Source: Martinezella hainanensis (GTDB lineage: Bacteria > Pseudomonadota > Alphaproteobacteria > Rhizobiales > Rhizobiaceae). From it: DNA of 64,000 nucleotides. This document shows positions 52,658-62,000 of this stretch, piece after piece. Made by a program: the position numbers and the translations under genes. Position 1 is the stretch's first letter. Every line of letters begins with the position of its first letter. The DNA is taken from contig NZ_FMAC01000007.1 of assembly GCF_900094555.1 (NCBI RefSeq), positions 1-64,000 of the forward strand. Reading direction: 5' to 3'. The notes under the pieces were generated by a model, which was not told where the DNA came from, searched no databases, and saw only the letters and a list, made by a program, of their open reading frames with translations.

Positions 52658-53204
52658 CCATTGTCTCCCGTTTTCATTTTCTTGAAGTCGTCCCGCCTCG
52701 ACTGGCGATAGTTTTGTGAAGTTCGATGCGTGGCCTGCGGCAGGGCAGCCGCGTTCGCGCGGAGTGCCAATCGCACTCCGTTCGACCAGCGCGGCCGCGT
52801 TATTTCCGTAAGACAGTCGTTACGGACACTGATCCCAGGAGCCGTAAAGTCTATTCCTGGTAAGCCTGTCAGTGCATGGTCGACGGGCAAGTGGGGCGTT
52901 GCGGCCAGTGCTCGCGAGAGCCGGCAGCCGTCGCCGGCTTCTTCATCATTCAGGGCAGATTTCTATTCCGAAGCCTGTTTCACCTTTTCAGCGAACTGCC
53001 AAAGGCTGTCGATCATGTCCAAGCATGTCGCGTCGACAGCGCACGAAACGTCCCTCCAAACGTATCCGATCATCAATTTCTAACCGCAAATCGCGCGCGC
53101 CATTCCCCTTGGAAAATTTGAAAGTCTCGAACGATACCGCTGCTTTTCAGTGGTACCGGCTTGGCGGATAGTGAAAACAGGAGCGCTACGTTCGGGAGAA
53201 AAGC
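52658..53204. other. Gene-free, hairpin-rich block between allA and uraH
   Basis: No recognised gene in 547 bp. Three perfect inverted repeats follow one another: GGAGTGC/GCACTCC (52761-52767, 52773-52779), TCCGTAA/TTACGGA (52805-52811, 52820-52826) and CCAGGA/TCCTGG (52835-52840, 52855-52860). On the minus strand a 36-codon ORF (52963-53073) begins ATG and ends TAG, and an open but startless stretch runs on below it; neither resembles a known protein. The region may hold a dispersed repeat, a structured RNA or the scar of a deleted gene. The divergent promoters for allA and uraH must also lie here. Confidence 0.45.
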
Positions 53205-53570
53205 ATGCAGCCTCATTCGCCAGGAGCCGGACGGCTCACGACCCACGTGCTGGATACGGCGCTCGGTAAGCCTGCCCACGGCCTGCACATCGAACTCTAC
53301 CGGATCGAGGGCGATGAACTGCATCTCCTCAAGTCTACCGAGACCAACGACGACGGCCGCTGCGATGCGCCGCTGCTGTCGGGCGAAACCATGAAGGCCG
53401 GCACCTACGAGCTGCGCTTTCATGCCGGTGATTATCTCGGCCGCACATCGGAAGGCCCGATGTTTCTCGACATCATCCCGATCCGTTTCGGTCTCGCCGA
53501 TGAAGGTGCGCATTACCATGTGCCGCTCCTCCTCTCGCCCTACAGCTATTCCACCTATCGCGGGAGCTGA
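53205..53570 (+). CDS. uraH: 5-hydroxyisourate hydrolase
   Basis: A 121-residue transthyretin-like enzyme that opens 5-hydroxyisourate, the product of urate oxidation, to OHCU. The N-terminal block LTTHVLDTALGKPA (about 11-24) with the catalytic His, a central Arg region, and the C-terminal YRGS motif (last four residues) are diagnostic. GGGAGA lies upstream of the ATG. It is the first gene of an operon with xdhABC, whose first ATG follows 3 bp after its stop. Confidence 0.94.
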   Translation: MQPHSPGAGRLTTHVLDTALGKPAHGLHIELYRIEGDELHLLKSTETNDDGRCDAPLLSGETMKAGTYELRFHAGDYLGRTSEGPMFLDIIPIRFGLADEGAHYHVPLLLSPYSYSTYRGS

Positions 53571-53573
53571 ACC

Positions 53574-55058
53574 ATGGCGCCCATGACAATCCGCTCGGAA
53601 CTTCGTTTCATTCTCAACGGAGAGGACGTCGTTCTGAGCGACGTCGCACCCGACCAGACGTTGCTCGACTGGCTGCGTCTCTGCCGCTCCTTGAAGGGTA
53701 CGAAGGAAGGCTGCGCCGAGGGGGACTGCGGTGCCTGCACGGTGCTCGTGGGACGGCTGTCGCCTGCTGAGGGCCTCGTCTATGAAGGCGTCAATGCCTG
53801 CATTCGCTTCCTCGGCTCGCTCGACGGCTGTCATGTGGTCACTGTCGAGCATCTTGCCCCCAGCGACGACCATCTCCATCCGGTGCAGCAGGCCATGATC
53901 GACTTTCACGGCTCGCAATGCGGCTTCTGCACGCCGGGCTTCGTCATGTCTCTCTACGGGCTTTGGATGCAGACGCCGAACCCGACGGATCAGCAGATCG
54001 AGACGGCACTTCAGGGCAATCTCTGTCGCTGCACCGGCTATGAGCCGATCCTGCGCGCCGCCCGTTCCATCTCCAGCTATGGCGGGACGCAAAATGATCC
54101 CTTGCTGGTCGAGCGCGAAACGATGATCGCGCGCCTGCAAGCCCTTCGCGACGGCGCCCGCGTGGAAATCGGCGAAGGTCGAAATCGACTGATCGTGCCG
54201 GCGAACCTTGATGATTTCGCCGCCGTTCTCGAGACCTCGCCGACGGCAACCGTGATCGTCGGCTCCACCGATGTCGGCCTCTGGGTCACCAAGCACATGC
54301 GCGACATCACGCCGGTCGTGTTCATCGCCGGCCTGCAGGAATTGAAGTCGATCACGGTGAAAGACAAGCTCATCACGATCGGCGCCGGCGTCACCTATTC
54401 GGAGGCGATCGAGACACTGTCGCAGCATATCCCGGCGCTCGGACCGCTGATTACCCGTATCGGCGGCCAGCAGGTGCGCAACATGGGCACGATCGGCGGC
54501 AATATCGCCAACGGCTCGCCGATCGGCGATACGCCGCCGGCGCTGATCGCGCTCAACGCGTCGCTGACCTTGCGCAAGGGCGCCGTCCGGCGCACCATTG
54601 CGCTTGAAGACTTCTTCATCGCCTACGGCAAGCAGGACCGCCAGCCCGGCGAATTCGTCGAAGCCGTGCATATTCCGGTTCCAGGGGCGGCGGAAAAATT
54701 CGCGGTCTACAAGGTGACCAAGCGCCGCGACGAGGACATCACGGCAACGCTCGGCGCCTTCCGTCTCGCGCTTGCCGCCGATGGCACGGTCGCAGAAATC
54801 CGGATCGCCTATGGCGGCATGGCCGCGACGCCGAAACGGGCCTTCGCCGTCGAAAAGGCGCTGCTCGGTCAGCCCTGGAACGAGGCGACGGTGGAAACGG
54901 CGATGGAAAGATACGCCGAGGATTACGCACCGCTGACCGACATGCGCGCCACCGCCGAATACCGTTCGCTCGCGGCGAAGAATCTTCTATTGCGTTTCTA
55001 CCTGGAAACGACGTCCAGTGCGGCACCCGCTCAGGTGTCCAGATATGAGGCTGCATAG
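53574..55058 (+). CDS. xdhA: Xanthine dehydrogenase small subunit (Fe-S/FAD)
   Basis: A 494-residue protein with two [2Fe-2S] clusters and an FAD domain. Cys47, 52, 55 and 76 form the first plant-type cluster, and Cys116, 119, 151 and 153 (GNLCRCTGYEPIL) the second. The FAD domain (about 185-360) contains TIGGNIANGSPIGDTPPALIAL-type sequence, and a CO-dehydrogenase flavoprotein C-terminal domain follows. It passes electrons from the molybdenum centre of XdhB to NAD. It lies in uraH-xdhABC with gaps of only 3-4 bp. Confidence 0.95.
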   Translation: MAPMTIRSELRFILNGEDVVLSDVAPDQTLLDWLRLCRSLKGTKEGCAEGDCGACTVLVGRLSPAEGLVYEGVNACIRFLGSLDGCHVVTVEHLAPSDDHLHPVQQAMIDFHGSQCGFCTPGFVMSLYGLWMQTPNPTDQQIETALQGNLCRCTGYEPILRAARSISSYGGTQNDPLLVERETMIARLQALRDGARVEIGEGRNRLIVPANLDDFAAVLETSPTATVIVGSTDVGLWVTKHMRDITPVVFIAGLQELKSITVKDKLITIGAGVTYSEAIETLSQHIPALGPLITRIGGQQVRNMGTIGGNIANGSPIGDTPPALIALNASLTLRKGAVRRTIALEDFFIAYGKQDRQPGEFVEAVHIPVPGAAEKFAVYKVTKRRDEDITATLGAFRLALAADGTVAEIRIAYGGMAATPKRAFAVEKALLGQPWNEATVETAMERYAEDYAPLTDMRATAEYRSLAAKNLLLRFYLETTSSAAPAQVSRYEAA

Positions 55059-55061
55059 GCC

Positions 55062-57416
55062 ATGAATAAGCACGCTTCCGACATCAAGGCCGAAACCATC
55101 GTCGGCGGGGTTCATACCAGCCCGCGTCATGACTCCGCGCACAAGCATGTTTCCGGTACGGCGGTCTATATCGACGACATTACCGAACCGACCGGGACGC
55201 TTCACGCTGGCCTTGGCCTCTCCACCGTGGCGCACGGCATCCTGAAATCGGTTGATCTCACCGCCGTGCGCGCCGCCCCCGGCGTCGTTACCGTGTTGAC
55301 CCATGAGGACGTGCCCGGCGTCAACGATATCTCGCCCTCCTACATGCTCGACGACCCGGTGCTTGCCGCCGGCAAGGTCGAGTTTCATGGCCAGCCGATC
55401 TTCTGCGTGATCGCCGAAACGCGCGAACAGGCCCGCCGTGCCGCGCGGCTGGCGAAGATCGACTATGAGGAACTCCCGGCCGATATCGACATCTGGGATC
55501 TCGACGTTTCGACCCATCGCCAGGTGGTTACGCCGCTGACGCTGAAGCGCGGCGATGCAGCGGAGAACCTTGAGAATGCGCCGCGTCGCGTGAAGGGCCG
55601 TATGCGGCTTGGCGGCCAGGACCACTTCTATCTCGAAGGCCAGGTTTCGCTTGCCATCCCTGGCGAGGATGACGAGGTCATCGTCTATTGCTCCACGCAG
55701 GGGCCGAGCGAGACGCAGCATATGGTCGCCCATGCACTCGGCGTGCCGAGCAATGCTGTCACGATCGAAGTGCGCCGCATGGGTGGTGGCTTCGGCGGCA
55801 AGGAAACGCAAGCGAACCAATGTGCGGCGATCGCAGCCATTGCCGCCAAGAAGCTGAAGCGTGCCGTCAAGATCCGGCTCGACCGCGACGAAGACATGGT
55901 TGCGACGGGCAAGCGGCATGATTTTGCCATCGATTACGATGTCGGCTTCGACGACGAGGGCCGTATCCTCGCCATCGACTACACCTTCGCGCTCAGGGCC
56001 GGCTTCTCGGCGGATCTCTCCGGTCCGGTCGGCGACCGTGCGCTGTTCCACTGCGACAATGCCTATTTCCTTCCGCATGTTCACGCGAAGTCGGCACCGC
56101 TTTATACCAATACGGTTTCCAACACGGCCTTTCGCGGCTTCGGCGGCCCGCAGGGCATGGTGGGAGCCGAGCGCGTCATCGACGAGGTAGCCTTTGCCGT
56201 CGGCAAGGACCCGCTCGAGATCCGCAAGCTGAATTTCTACGACGAGATGGGCGTCGATGGTGAACGCAACCTCACGCCTTATCACCAGAAGGTCGAGGAC
56301 TGCATCATCCAGCGCATCGTCGCGGAGCTTGAGGAAAGCGCGGATTATGCCGGACGACGCAAGGCCATCACCGAGTTCAATGCCAAGAGCCGTATCGTCA
56401 AGCGCGGCATCGCGCTCACCCCGGTGAAATTCGGCATCTCCTTCACCAAGACGGAATCGAACCAGGCCGGCGCTCTCGTGCATATCTACAGCGATGGCTC
56501 CGTGCACATGAACCATGGCGGTACCGAAATGGGGCAAGGTCTGCACCTGAAGGTGGCGCAGGTCGTGGCGGAGGAATTCCAGATCGATCTCGACCGGGTG
56601 AAGATCACCGCGACGACGACGGCCAAGGTGCCGAACACCTCGCCGACCGCGGCATCTTCTGGCGCGGACCTGAACGGCATGGCGGCGCAGAATGCCGCAC
56701 GCCAGATCAAGGACCGGCTGATCGCCTTTGCAGCGGAAAGCCATCAGGTGCCGCGCGAACAGGTGGTGTTCCTGGCCAACCGCGTGCGGATCGGCGATAT
56801 AGAGATGTCCTTCTCCGATCTCATCAAGAAGGCCTATATGGCCCGCGTCCAGCTCTCGGCCGCCGGTTTCTACAAGACGCCGAAGATCCATTGGGATCGG
56901 AAGGCCGGCCGCGGCCATGCCTTCTACTATTACGCTTATGGCGCGGCCTGCTCGGAAGTGTCGATTGACACGCTGACCGGCGAATATGTCGTCGAGCGCA
57001 CGGATATCCTGCACGACACCGGCCGTTCCCTGAACAAGGCCATCGATATCGGCCAGATCGAGGGCGGCTTCATCCAGGGCATGGGCTGGCTGACGACGGA
57101 GGAGCTCTGGTGGGATGGCAAGGGGCGGCTCAGAACGCACGCGCCCTCCACCTACAAGATCCCGCTTGCATCCGACCGGCCAAAGATTTTCAATGTGGCG
57201 CTGACCGACTGGTCGGAAGCCTACGAGCCTACGATCCACCGTTCGAAGGCAGTGGGTGAGCCACCGCTGCCGCTCGGCCTTGCCGTGCTGCATGCCCTTT
57301 CGGACGCGGTGGCGAGCGTGGCCGACCACAAGATCTGCCCGCGTCTCGACGCGCCGGCAACGCCCGAACGGGTGCTGATGGCAATCGAACGCCTCAAGGC
57401 CGCACAGAAGGAGTGA
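55062..57416 (+). CDS. xdhB: Xanthine dehydrogenase large, molybdenum-binding subunit
   Basis: A 784-residue molybdopterin enzyme subunit that hydroxylates hypoxanthine to xanthine and xanthine to urate. It has MGGGFGGKETQA (about 242-253), TAFRGFGGPQGM (about 350-361), HGGTEMGQGLHLKVAQV (about 487-503) and the catalytic Glu in KAVGEPPLPLG near the C-terminus (about 732). Length and order match the bacterial two-subunit form. It is followed after 4 bp by the xdhC chaperone gene. Confidence 0.95.
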   Translation: MNKHASDIKAETIVGGVHTSPRHDSAHKHVSGTAVYIDDITEPTGTLHAGLGLSTVAHGILKSVDLTAVRAAPGVVTVLTHEDVPGVNDISPSYMLDDPVLAAGKVEFHGQPIFCVIAETREQARRAARLAKIDYEELPADIDIWDLDVSTHRQVVTPLTLKRGDAAENLENAPRRVKGRMRLGGQDHFYLEGQVSLAIPGEDDEVIVYCSTQGPSETQHMVAHALGVPSNAVTIEVRRMGGGFGGKETQANQCAAIAAIAAKKLKRAVKIRLDRDEDMVATGKRHDFAIDYDVGFDDEGRILAIDYTFALRAGFSADLSGPVGDRALFHCDNAYFLPHVHAKSAPLYTNTVSNTAFRGFGGPQGMVGAERVIDEVAFAVGKDPLEIRKLNFYDEMGVDGERNLTPYHQKVEDCIIQRIVAELEESADYAGRRKAITEFNAKSRIVKRGIALTPVKFGISFTKTESNQAGALVHIYSDGSVHMNHGGTEMGQGLHLKVAQVVAEEFQIDLDRVKITATTTAKVPNTSPTAASSGADLNGMAAQNAARQIKDRLIAFAAESHQVPREQVVFLANRVRIGDIEMSFSDLIKKAYMARVQLSAAGFYKTPKIHWDRKAGRGHAFYYYAYGAACSEVSIDTLTGEYVVERTDILHDTGRSLNKAIDIGQIEGGFIQGMGWLTTEELWWDGKGRLRTHAPSTYKIPLASDRPKIFNVALTDWSEAYEPTIHRSKAVGEPPLPLGLAVLHALSDAVASVADHKICPRLDAPATPERVLMAIERLKAAQKE

Positions 57417-57420
57417 GGTC

Positions 57421-58269
57421 ATGTCTGCCGCCCGTGAAGATATCCGGGGCTTTCTGCGCCGCGAGCCGGTGTCGATGCTCGTCGAGGTCACCGGGGTCGC
57501 GGGCTCCGCGCCGCGCGATACCGACGCCTGGATGCTGGTTTCGGAACGGGCGATCTTCGCAACGATCGGCGGCGGAACCCTCGAATATATGGCAATCGAC
57601 CAGGCGCGTCGGGCGTTGCGCTCCGGTCTTGCCGCCGAGCCGATGAACGTGCCGCTCGGCCCGGAGATCGGCCAATGCTGCGGCGGCCGGGTTGGACTTG
57701 CCTTTACAGCGCTCAATCCCGCCCTTGCCAACGACCTCATCGCCCGCAGCGACCGCGAAATGGCTGCTCGACCGCATGTCTATGTTTTCGGGGCCGGCCA
57801 TGTCGGCGATGCGCTTGCCATGGCGCTCTCGCTTGCGCCTCTGCGTGTCGTCCTTGTGGACACGCGGGAAGAAGAGCTGATCGCCTCCAACGTGCCGCGC
57901 ATCGAAACTTGTCTTACGGCCATGCCGGAGGCCGTGGTGCGCGATGCGCCGGCTGGCAGCAGTTTCGTGATCCTCACCCACGATCACGCGCTCGACTTCC
58001 TGATTGCCGCCGAGGCGCTCAAGCGTAACGATGCCGCCTATGTCGGCATGATCGGCTCGAAGACGAAGCGCGCCACCTTCCGCAACTGGCTATCGCGCGA
58101 AACCGGCCATGCGGAGCTTTTCGATCGCCTCACCTGCCCGATCGGCGGTACGGCGGTCAAGGACAAGCGGCCCTCCGTCATCGCGACACTGGCCGCCGCC
58201 GAGATCATGACGGCGGCGCTGACCTGGGTGGCCGACCACGCAAGGCTTGCTGGAACCGTCAGCCGCTAG
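57421..58269 (+). CDS. xdhC: Xanthine dehydrogenase accessory protein
   Basis: A 282-residue XdhC/CoxI-family protein that binds and inserts sulfurated molybdenum cofactor into XdhB. The N-terminal block has SAPRDTDAWMLVSERAIFATIGGGTLE and GPEIGQCCGGRVGLAF with the cofactor-binding Cys pair. The C-terminal Rossmann part has VFGAGHVGDALAMAL and MIGSKTKRATFRNWL. Its 3' end overlaps the convergent LysR gene by 11 bases. Confidence 0.94.
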   Translation: MSAAREDIRGFLRREPVSMLVEVTGVAGSAPRDTDAWMLVSERAIFATIGGGTLEYMAIDQARRALRSGLAAEPMNVPLGPEIGQCCGGRVGLAFTALNPALANDLIARSDREMAARPHVYVFGAGHVGDALAMALSLAPLRVVLVDTREEELIASNVPRIETCLTAMPEAVVRDAPAGSSFVILTHDHALDFLIAAEALKRNDAAYVGMIGSKTKRATFRNWLSRETGHAELFDRLTCPIGGTAVKDKRPSVIATLAAAEIMTAALTWVADHARLAGTVSR

Positions 58270-59203
58270 AAGCCGCGGCCGCAGGCTCGTCTTCGAGCAG
58301 TTTGCCGATGAGCCGCTGACAGCGCTCCGCCATGAAATCGATCATCAGCCGCACCTTCGGATCCTGGAAACGCTTGTGGGGATAGATGGCGGCGAGTTGG
58401 ATCGGCGCAGGTGGGCTCTCCTTCAGGATCTCCACCAGCCGCCCTTCCTTCAGATAGGCCTTCACCTCGAACAGCGGCTTGTTGATGATGCCTCGGTCTT
58501 CGAGCGCCCATTGGGTGAGCACGTCGCCGTCGTCGCTGTCATAGGGGCCGGCAACCTCGAATTTGCGCGGTCCTTCTGCCGTCATCAGCGTCCAGTAGTA
58601 TTCCTTCGAGCCGGGGTAGCGCAGCAGCAGACAGTCATGCTTATCGGCAATCAGGGCATCGGCGTCGGAAGGCGCGCCACGCCGCGCAAGATAGGCGGGC
58701 GAGGCGCACAGCACGCGCTCGCAATTGAGGATGCCGCGCATGCGCAGATTGGAATCCTCCAGCACGCCGAGCTTGAAGGCGACGTCGACGCCCTCGGCCA
58801 GGATATCGACATTGTGGTCGGACAGGCGCACCCGCACCTCGATATCCGGGTACTTGTCGTGAAACTCCGGAATGCCAGAGGCGATCAACCGCCGGCCGAT
58901 ACCGAGCGGCGCCGTGATTCTCAGCGACCCCTTCGGATTGCGTGAGAGATCGGCGATCGCGGCCTCCGCCTCATTGACAGCCTCGATGATCTTCACGGCC
59001 TTTTCGTAGAAGACGCGTCCATGTTCCGTCGGCGACAGCTTACGCGTCGTGCGATTGAAGAGGCGCACGCCGAGATGGCGCTCAAGCTCCTTGATGCGAT
59101 TGCTCGCAACTGCAGGCGTGACGCGCTGATCGCGTCCTGCTGCCGAAAGAGTACCGAGTTCGACCACGCGAACGAAGACACGGACATTATCAAGATAGGA
59201 CAT
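58259..59203 (-). CDS. LysR-family transcriptional regulator
   Basis: A 314-residue regulator with an N-terminal HTH (VRVVELGTLSAAGRDQRVTPAVASNRIKELERHLGVRLFNRT) and a CrgA/DmlR-type effector domain. It lies between xdhC (tail-to-tail overlap of 11 bp) and puuD (divergent), so it probably controls puuD-guaD and perhaps the xdh operon in response to a purine intermediate. The overlap means each transcript runs antisense into the other's end unless one is ended early. Confidence 0.9.
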   Translation of the reverse strand: MSYLDNVRVFVRVVELGTLSAAGRDQRVTPAVASNRIKELERHLGVRLFNRTTRKLSPTEHGRVFYEKAVKIIEAVNEAEAAIADLSRNPKGSLRITAPLGIGRRLIASGIPEFHDKYPDIEVRVRLSDHNVDILAEGVDVAFKLGVLEDSNLRMRGILNCERVLCASPAYLARRGAPSDADALIADKHDCLLLRYPGSKEYYWTLMTAEGPRKFEVAGPYDSDDGDVLTQWALEDRGIINKPLFEVKAYLKEGRLVEILKESPPAPIQLAAIYPHKRFQDPKVRLMIDFMAERCQRLIGKLLEDEPAAAASSG

Positions 59204-59286
59204 GGCACCTTTCTACCACATCAGCGTGCGGAACGAAGCGGGGGACATCTTATAGATTTTTTTGAAAGTGTTGGCGGATTAACCGG

Positions 59287-59302
59287 GATTTTCGAGAAAA
59301 TC
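59287..59302. promoter_or_regulatory. Dyad GATTTTC-GA-GAAAATC upstream of puuD
   Basis: Perfect 7-bp arms separated by two bases lie 58 bp upstream of the puuD ATG and about 85 bp from the LysR start. Position and size suit a LysR-type operator or activation site. Which regulator binds is inferred from location. Confidence 0.45.
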
Positions 59303-59359
59303 GAGCGATGGCAAACAATCCCGTGAAGATCGGCCCATGGAGATCGAGAAGGAGTTCCC

Positions 59360-60598
59360 ATGTATGAATATGCCATCGCCTGGGACTGGATAACCTTCGC
59401 CGTCCGCTGGCTGCACGTAATCACCGCGATCGCCTGGATCGGTTCCTCATTCTATTTCGTCGCGCTTGACCTGGGCCTGAAGAAACATCCGCAGCTGCCG
59501 CCCGGCGCCTATGGCGAGGAGTGGCAGGTCCATGGCGGCGGCTTCTACCATATCCAGAAATACCTGGTGGCGCCGGCCAACATGCCGGAGCACCTCGTCT
59601 GGTTCAAATGGGAGAGCTATGTCACCTGGCTTTCGGGCTTCGGCATGCTCTGCCTCGTCTACTATGCCGGCGCCGACCTCTACATGATCGATCCGGCGGT
59701 GCTCGACGTTTCCAAGCCGGTGGCGATCGCCATTTCGCTTGGTTCGATCGCCGGCGGCTGGCTCCTATACGATCTGATCTGCAAGTCGCCCTTCGGCAAC
59801 GACAATACGCGGCTGATGGTGGCGCTGTATTTCATCCTGGTTGGCGTCGCCTGGGGCTACACGCATCTCTTTACGGGCCGCGCCGCCTTCCTGCATCTCG
59901 GCGCCTTCACCGCGACGATCATGTCGGCCAATGTGTTCTTCATCATCATTCCGAACCAGAAGATCGTCGTTGCCGACCTGATCGCCGGCCGCAAGCCCGA
60001 TCCGAAATACGGCCGCATCGCCAAGCAGCGCTCGACGCATAACAACTACCTGACACTGCCCGTGCTGTTCCTGATGCTGTCGAACCACTATCCGCTGGCA
60101 TTCGGCACGCAGTTCAACTGGATCATCGCCTCGCTCGTCTTCCTGATGGGGGTCACGATCCGCCACTGGTTCAACACCCGCCATGCCAATGCCGGCAATC
60201 CGACCTGGACGTGGATCGTCACCGTCATCCTCTTCATCGTCATCATGTGGCTTTCCACGGTGCCGAAGATCCTGACGGGCGAGCCGACAACGAAGATCTC
60301 CGCAATCCAGCAGCCCTTCGTTACGGCTGAAGCTTTCCCTAGGGTTCGCGACACCATCATGGGACGCTGTTCCATGTGCCATGCGAAGGAGCCGAGCTGG
60401 GAGGGCATCATCGCGCCGCCGAAGGGCGTGGTGTTCGAGACCGACCGCGACATCGCCGCCCATGCCCGCGAAATCTATCTGCAGGCAGGCCGCAGCCACG
60501 CCATGCCGCCGGCCAACGCCTCGCACATTACCGACGAGGAGCGCCGACTGCTCGTCTCCTGGTACGAAAGTGCCATCAATGGGGAGAAGACCCAATGA
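59360..60598 (+). CDS. puuD: Urate hydroxylase, membrane-bound with C-terminal cytochrome c (PuuD)
   Basis: A 412-residue protein. About eight or nine membrane segments occupy residues 15-305, with conserved His at 19, 58, 64 and 179. A short cytochrome c domain carries the haem motif CSMCH (Cys337, Cys340, His341) and a later Met ligand (AMPPAN). PuuD oxidises urate to 5-hydroxyisourate and passes electrons to the respiratory chain, replacing soluble uricase in many alphaproteobacteria. GAAGGAG lies ahead of the ATG. It overlaps guaD by four bases, and its product feeds UraH encoded nearby. Confidence 0.93.
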   Translation: MYEYAIAWDWITFAVRWLHVITAIAWIGSSFYFVALDLGLKKHPQLPPGAYGEEWQVHGGGFYHIQKYLVAPANMPEHLVWFKWESYVTWLSGFGMLCLVYYAGADLYMIDPAVLDVSKPVAIAISLGSIAGGWLLYDLICKSPFGNDNTRLMVALYFILVGVAWGYTHLFTGRAAFLHLGAFTATIMSANVFFIIIPNQKIVVADLIAGRKPDPKYGRIAKQRSTHNNYLTLPVLFLMLSNHYPLAFGTQFNWIIASLVFLMGVTIRHWFNTRHANAGNPTWTWIVTVILFIVIMWLSTVPKILTGEPTTKISAIQQPFVTAEAFPRVRDTIMGRCSMCHAKEPSWEGIIAPPKGVVFETDRDIAAHAREIYLQAGRSHAMPPANASHITDEERRLLVSWYESAINGEKTQ

Positions 60599-61938
60599 GT
60601 GAAGTCCTGATCCGTGGTCGTGTCCTGACCTTCCTTTCCGAGCCGCAGGGTATCGATGATACCGCATCCTATCGCTATATTGAGGACGGCGCGATCTACG
60701 TTCGCGATGGCAAGATCGTCGACATCGGCCTGTATAACGACATTCGCAAGCTGGCGGATGCCGGCATCAAGGTCGCGGACCATCGCCCGAACCTCATCCT
60801 GCCCGGCTTCATCGACACGCACCTGCATTTCCCGCAGACGCAGGCAATCGCCTCCTATGGCGCCCAGCTGCTCGAGTGGCTGAACACCTATATTTTCGTC
60901 GAGGAGCAGAAGTTCGCCCGCGCCGCTCATGCGGCCGAAGTGGCGGACCGCTTCATGGACGAACTGCTGTCGAACGGCACGACAACGGCGGTTGCCTATT
61001 GCTCGGTGCATCCGGAAAGCGTCGACGCCTATTTTGCGGCGGCCGAAGCGCGGGGCATGTGCGTGATCGGCGGCAAGGTGATGATGGATCGCAATGCGCC
61101 GGACGCCCTGCGCGATACGCCGCAGCGCGGCTATGACGAAACCAAGCAGCTGATTGCGAAATGGCACGGCCGCGGCCGCGGCCACTATGCGATCAGCCCG
61201 CGCTTTGCCATCACCTCGACGCCCGAGCAGATGGAGATGAGCAGAGCTCTCGTCGCCGAGCATCCGGACTGCTACGTCCAGACGCATCTTTCCGAAAACC
61301 GGGACGAGATCGCCTTTGCCACCTCTCTTTATCCCAAGGCGAAAGACTATACGGATATCTATGCCCGCTACGGCCTGCTCAACGATCGCATGCTGCTCGG
61401 CCACTGCATCCATATGAGCGAACGGGAAGTTGCGGTGCTTGCCGAAACCGGCGCGGTCGGCGTCTTCTGCCCGACCTCGAACCTCTTCCTCGGCTCCGGG
61501 CTTTTCAACGCCGCGGAATTCGACAGGCTCGGCGCGCGCTGGTCGGTTGCGACCGATGTCGGCGCCGGCACCAGCTTCTCCATGCTGGAAACGATGGACG
61601 AGGCCTACAAGGTGCTGCACCTGCAGGGACAGCGACTGACGCCGTTCAACTCCTTCTATCGCATGACGCGCGGCAACGCCCTGGCGCTCGGTCTCGAAAA
61701 GCAGATCGGCTCGCTGCAGGCAGGCGCGGATGCCGATATCGTCGTACTTGATTCCAGCGCCAAGTCGGCCATGGAATTCCGCATGCGCACCGCGACCTCA
61801 TTGGCCGAAGAACTCTTCATCCTGCAGACCATGGGTGACGATCGCTGCGTTGCGGAAGTCTACGTCGCCGGCAAGGCGATGAAGACCAAGGCCAAGAAGG
61901 CGGACACGATCGCACGCGAGCAATTGCAGCCCGCCTGA
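60595..61938 (+). CDS. guaD: Guanine deaminase
   Basis: A 447-residue amidohydrolase converting guanine to xanthine. The ATG at 60595 (MSEVLIRGRVLTF) overlaps the puuD stop as ATGA. Zinc ligands are seen in FIDTHLHFPQ (His76, His78), the catalytic region QTHLSEN, GHCIHMSE and ATDVGAGTSFS (Asp). It supplies xanthine to XdhAB from guanine imported by the AzgA-type permease. The gene converges on the IclR regulator 62 bp away. Confidence 0.94.
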   Translation: MSEVLIRGRVLTFLSEPQGIDDTASYRYIEDGAIYVRDGKIVDIGLYNDIRKLADAGIKVADHRPNLILPGFIDTHLHFPQTQAIASYGAQLLEWLNTYIFVEEQKFARAAHAAEVADRFMDELLSNGTTTAVAYCSVHPESVDAYFAAAEARGMCVIGGKVMMDRNAPDALRDTPQRGYDETKQLIAKWHGRGRGHYAISPRFAITSTPEQMEMSRALVAEHPDCYVQTHLSENRDEIAFATSLYPKAKDYTDIYARYGLLNDRMLLGHCIHMSEREVAVLAETGAVGVFCPTSNLFLGSGLFNAAEFDRLGARWSVATDVGAGTSFSMLETMDEAYKVLHLQGQRLTPFNSFYRMTRGNALALGLEKQIGSLQAGADADIVVLDSSAKSAMEFRMRTATSLAEELFILQTMGDDRCVAEVYVAGKAMKTKAKKADTIAREQLQPA

Positions 61939-62000
61939 CCCACTTGTGCTGTGGACTGTCGACGCCGTCGTCTCCGGATAGGAGATGGCGGCGAAGGCGT

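Noticed and set aside
52654..52890. 78-residue minus-strand ORF directly upstream of allA
   Set aside because: It starts with TTG, overlaps three strong inverted repeats and has no recognisable domain; treated as non-coding.
53073..54671. 532-residue open frame antisense to uraH and xdhA
   Set aside because: Mirrors the iron-sulfur and FAD domains of xdhA; no start signal or protein family features.
54987..55061. Possible extra start for an xdhA-xdhB fusion
   Set aside because: xdhA ends with its own TAG at 55056-55058, and xdhB begins with ATG at 55062; they are separate genes.
54987..57740. 917-residue open frame antisense to xdhB and xdhC
   Set aside because: It lies opposite unmistakable xdhA/xdhB/xdhC coding sequence, shows no family motif and is a usual by-product of GC-rich codon bias.
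61958..61996. Hairpin between guaD and the IclR gene as an intrinsic terminator
   Set aside because: The TCTCC/GGAGA stem is short with imperfect outer pairing and no T-run on either side.
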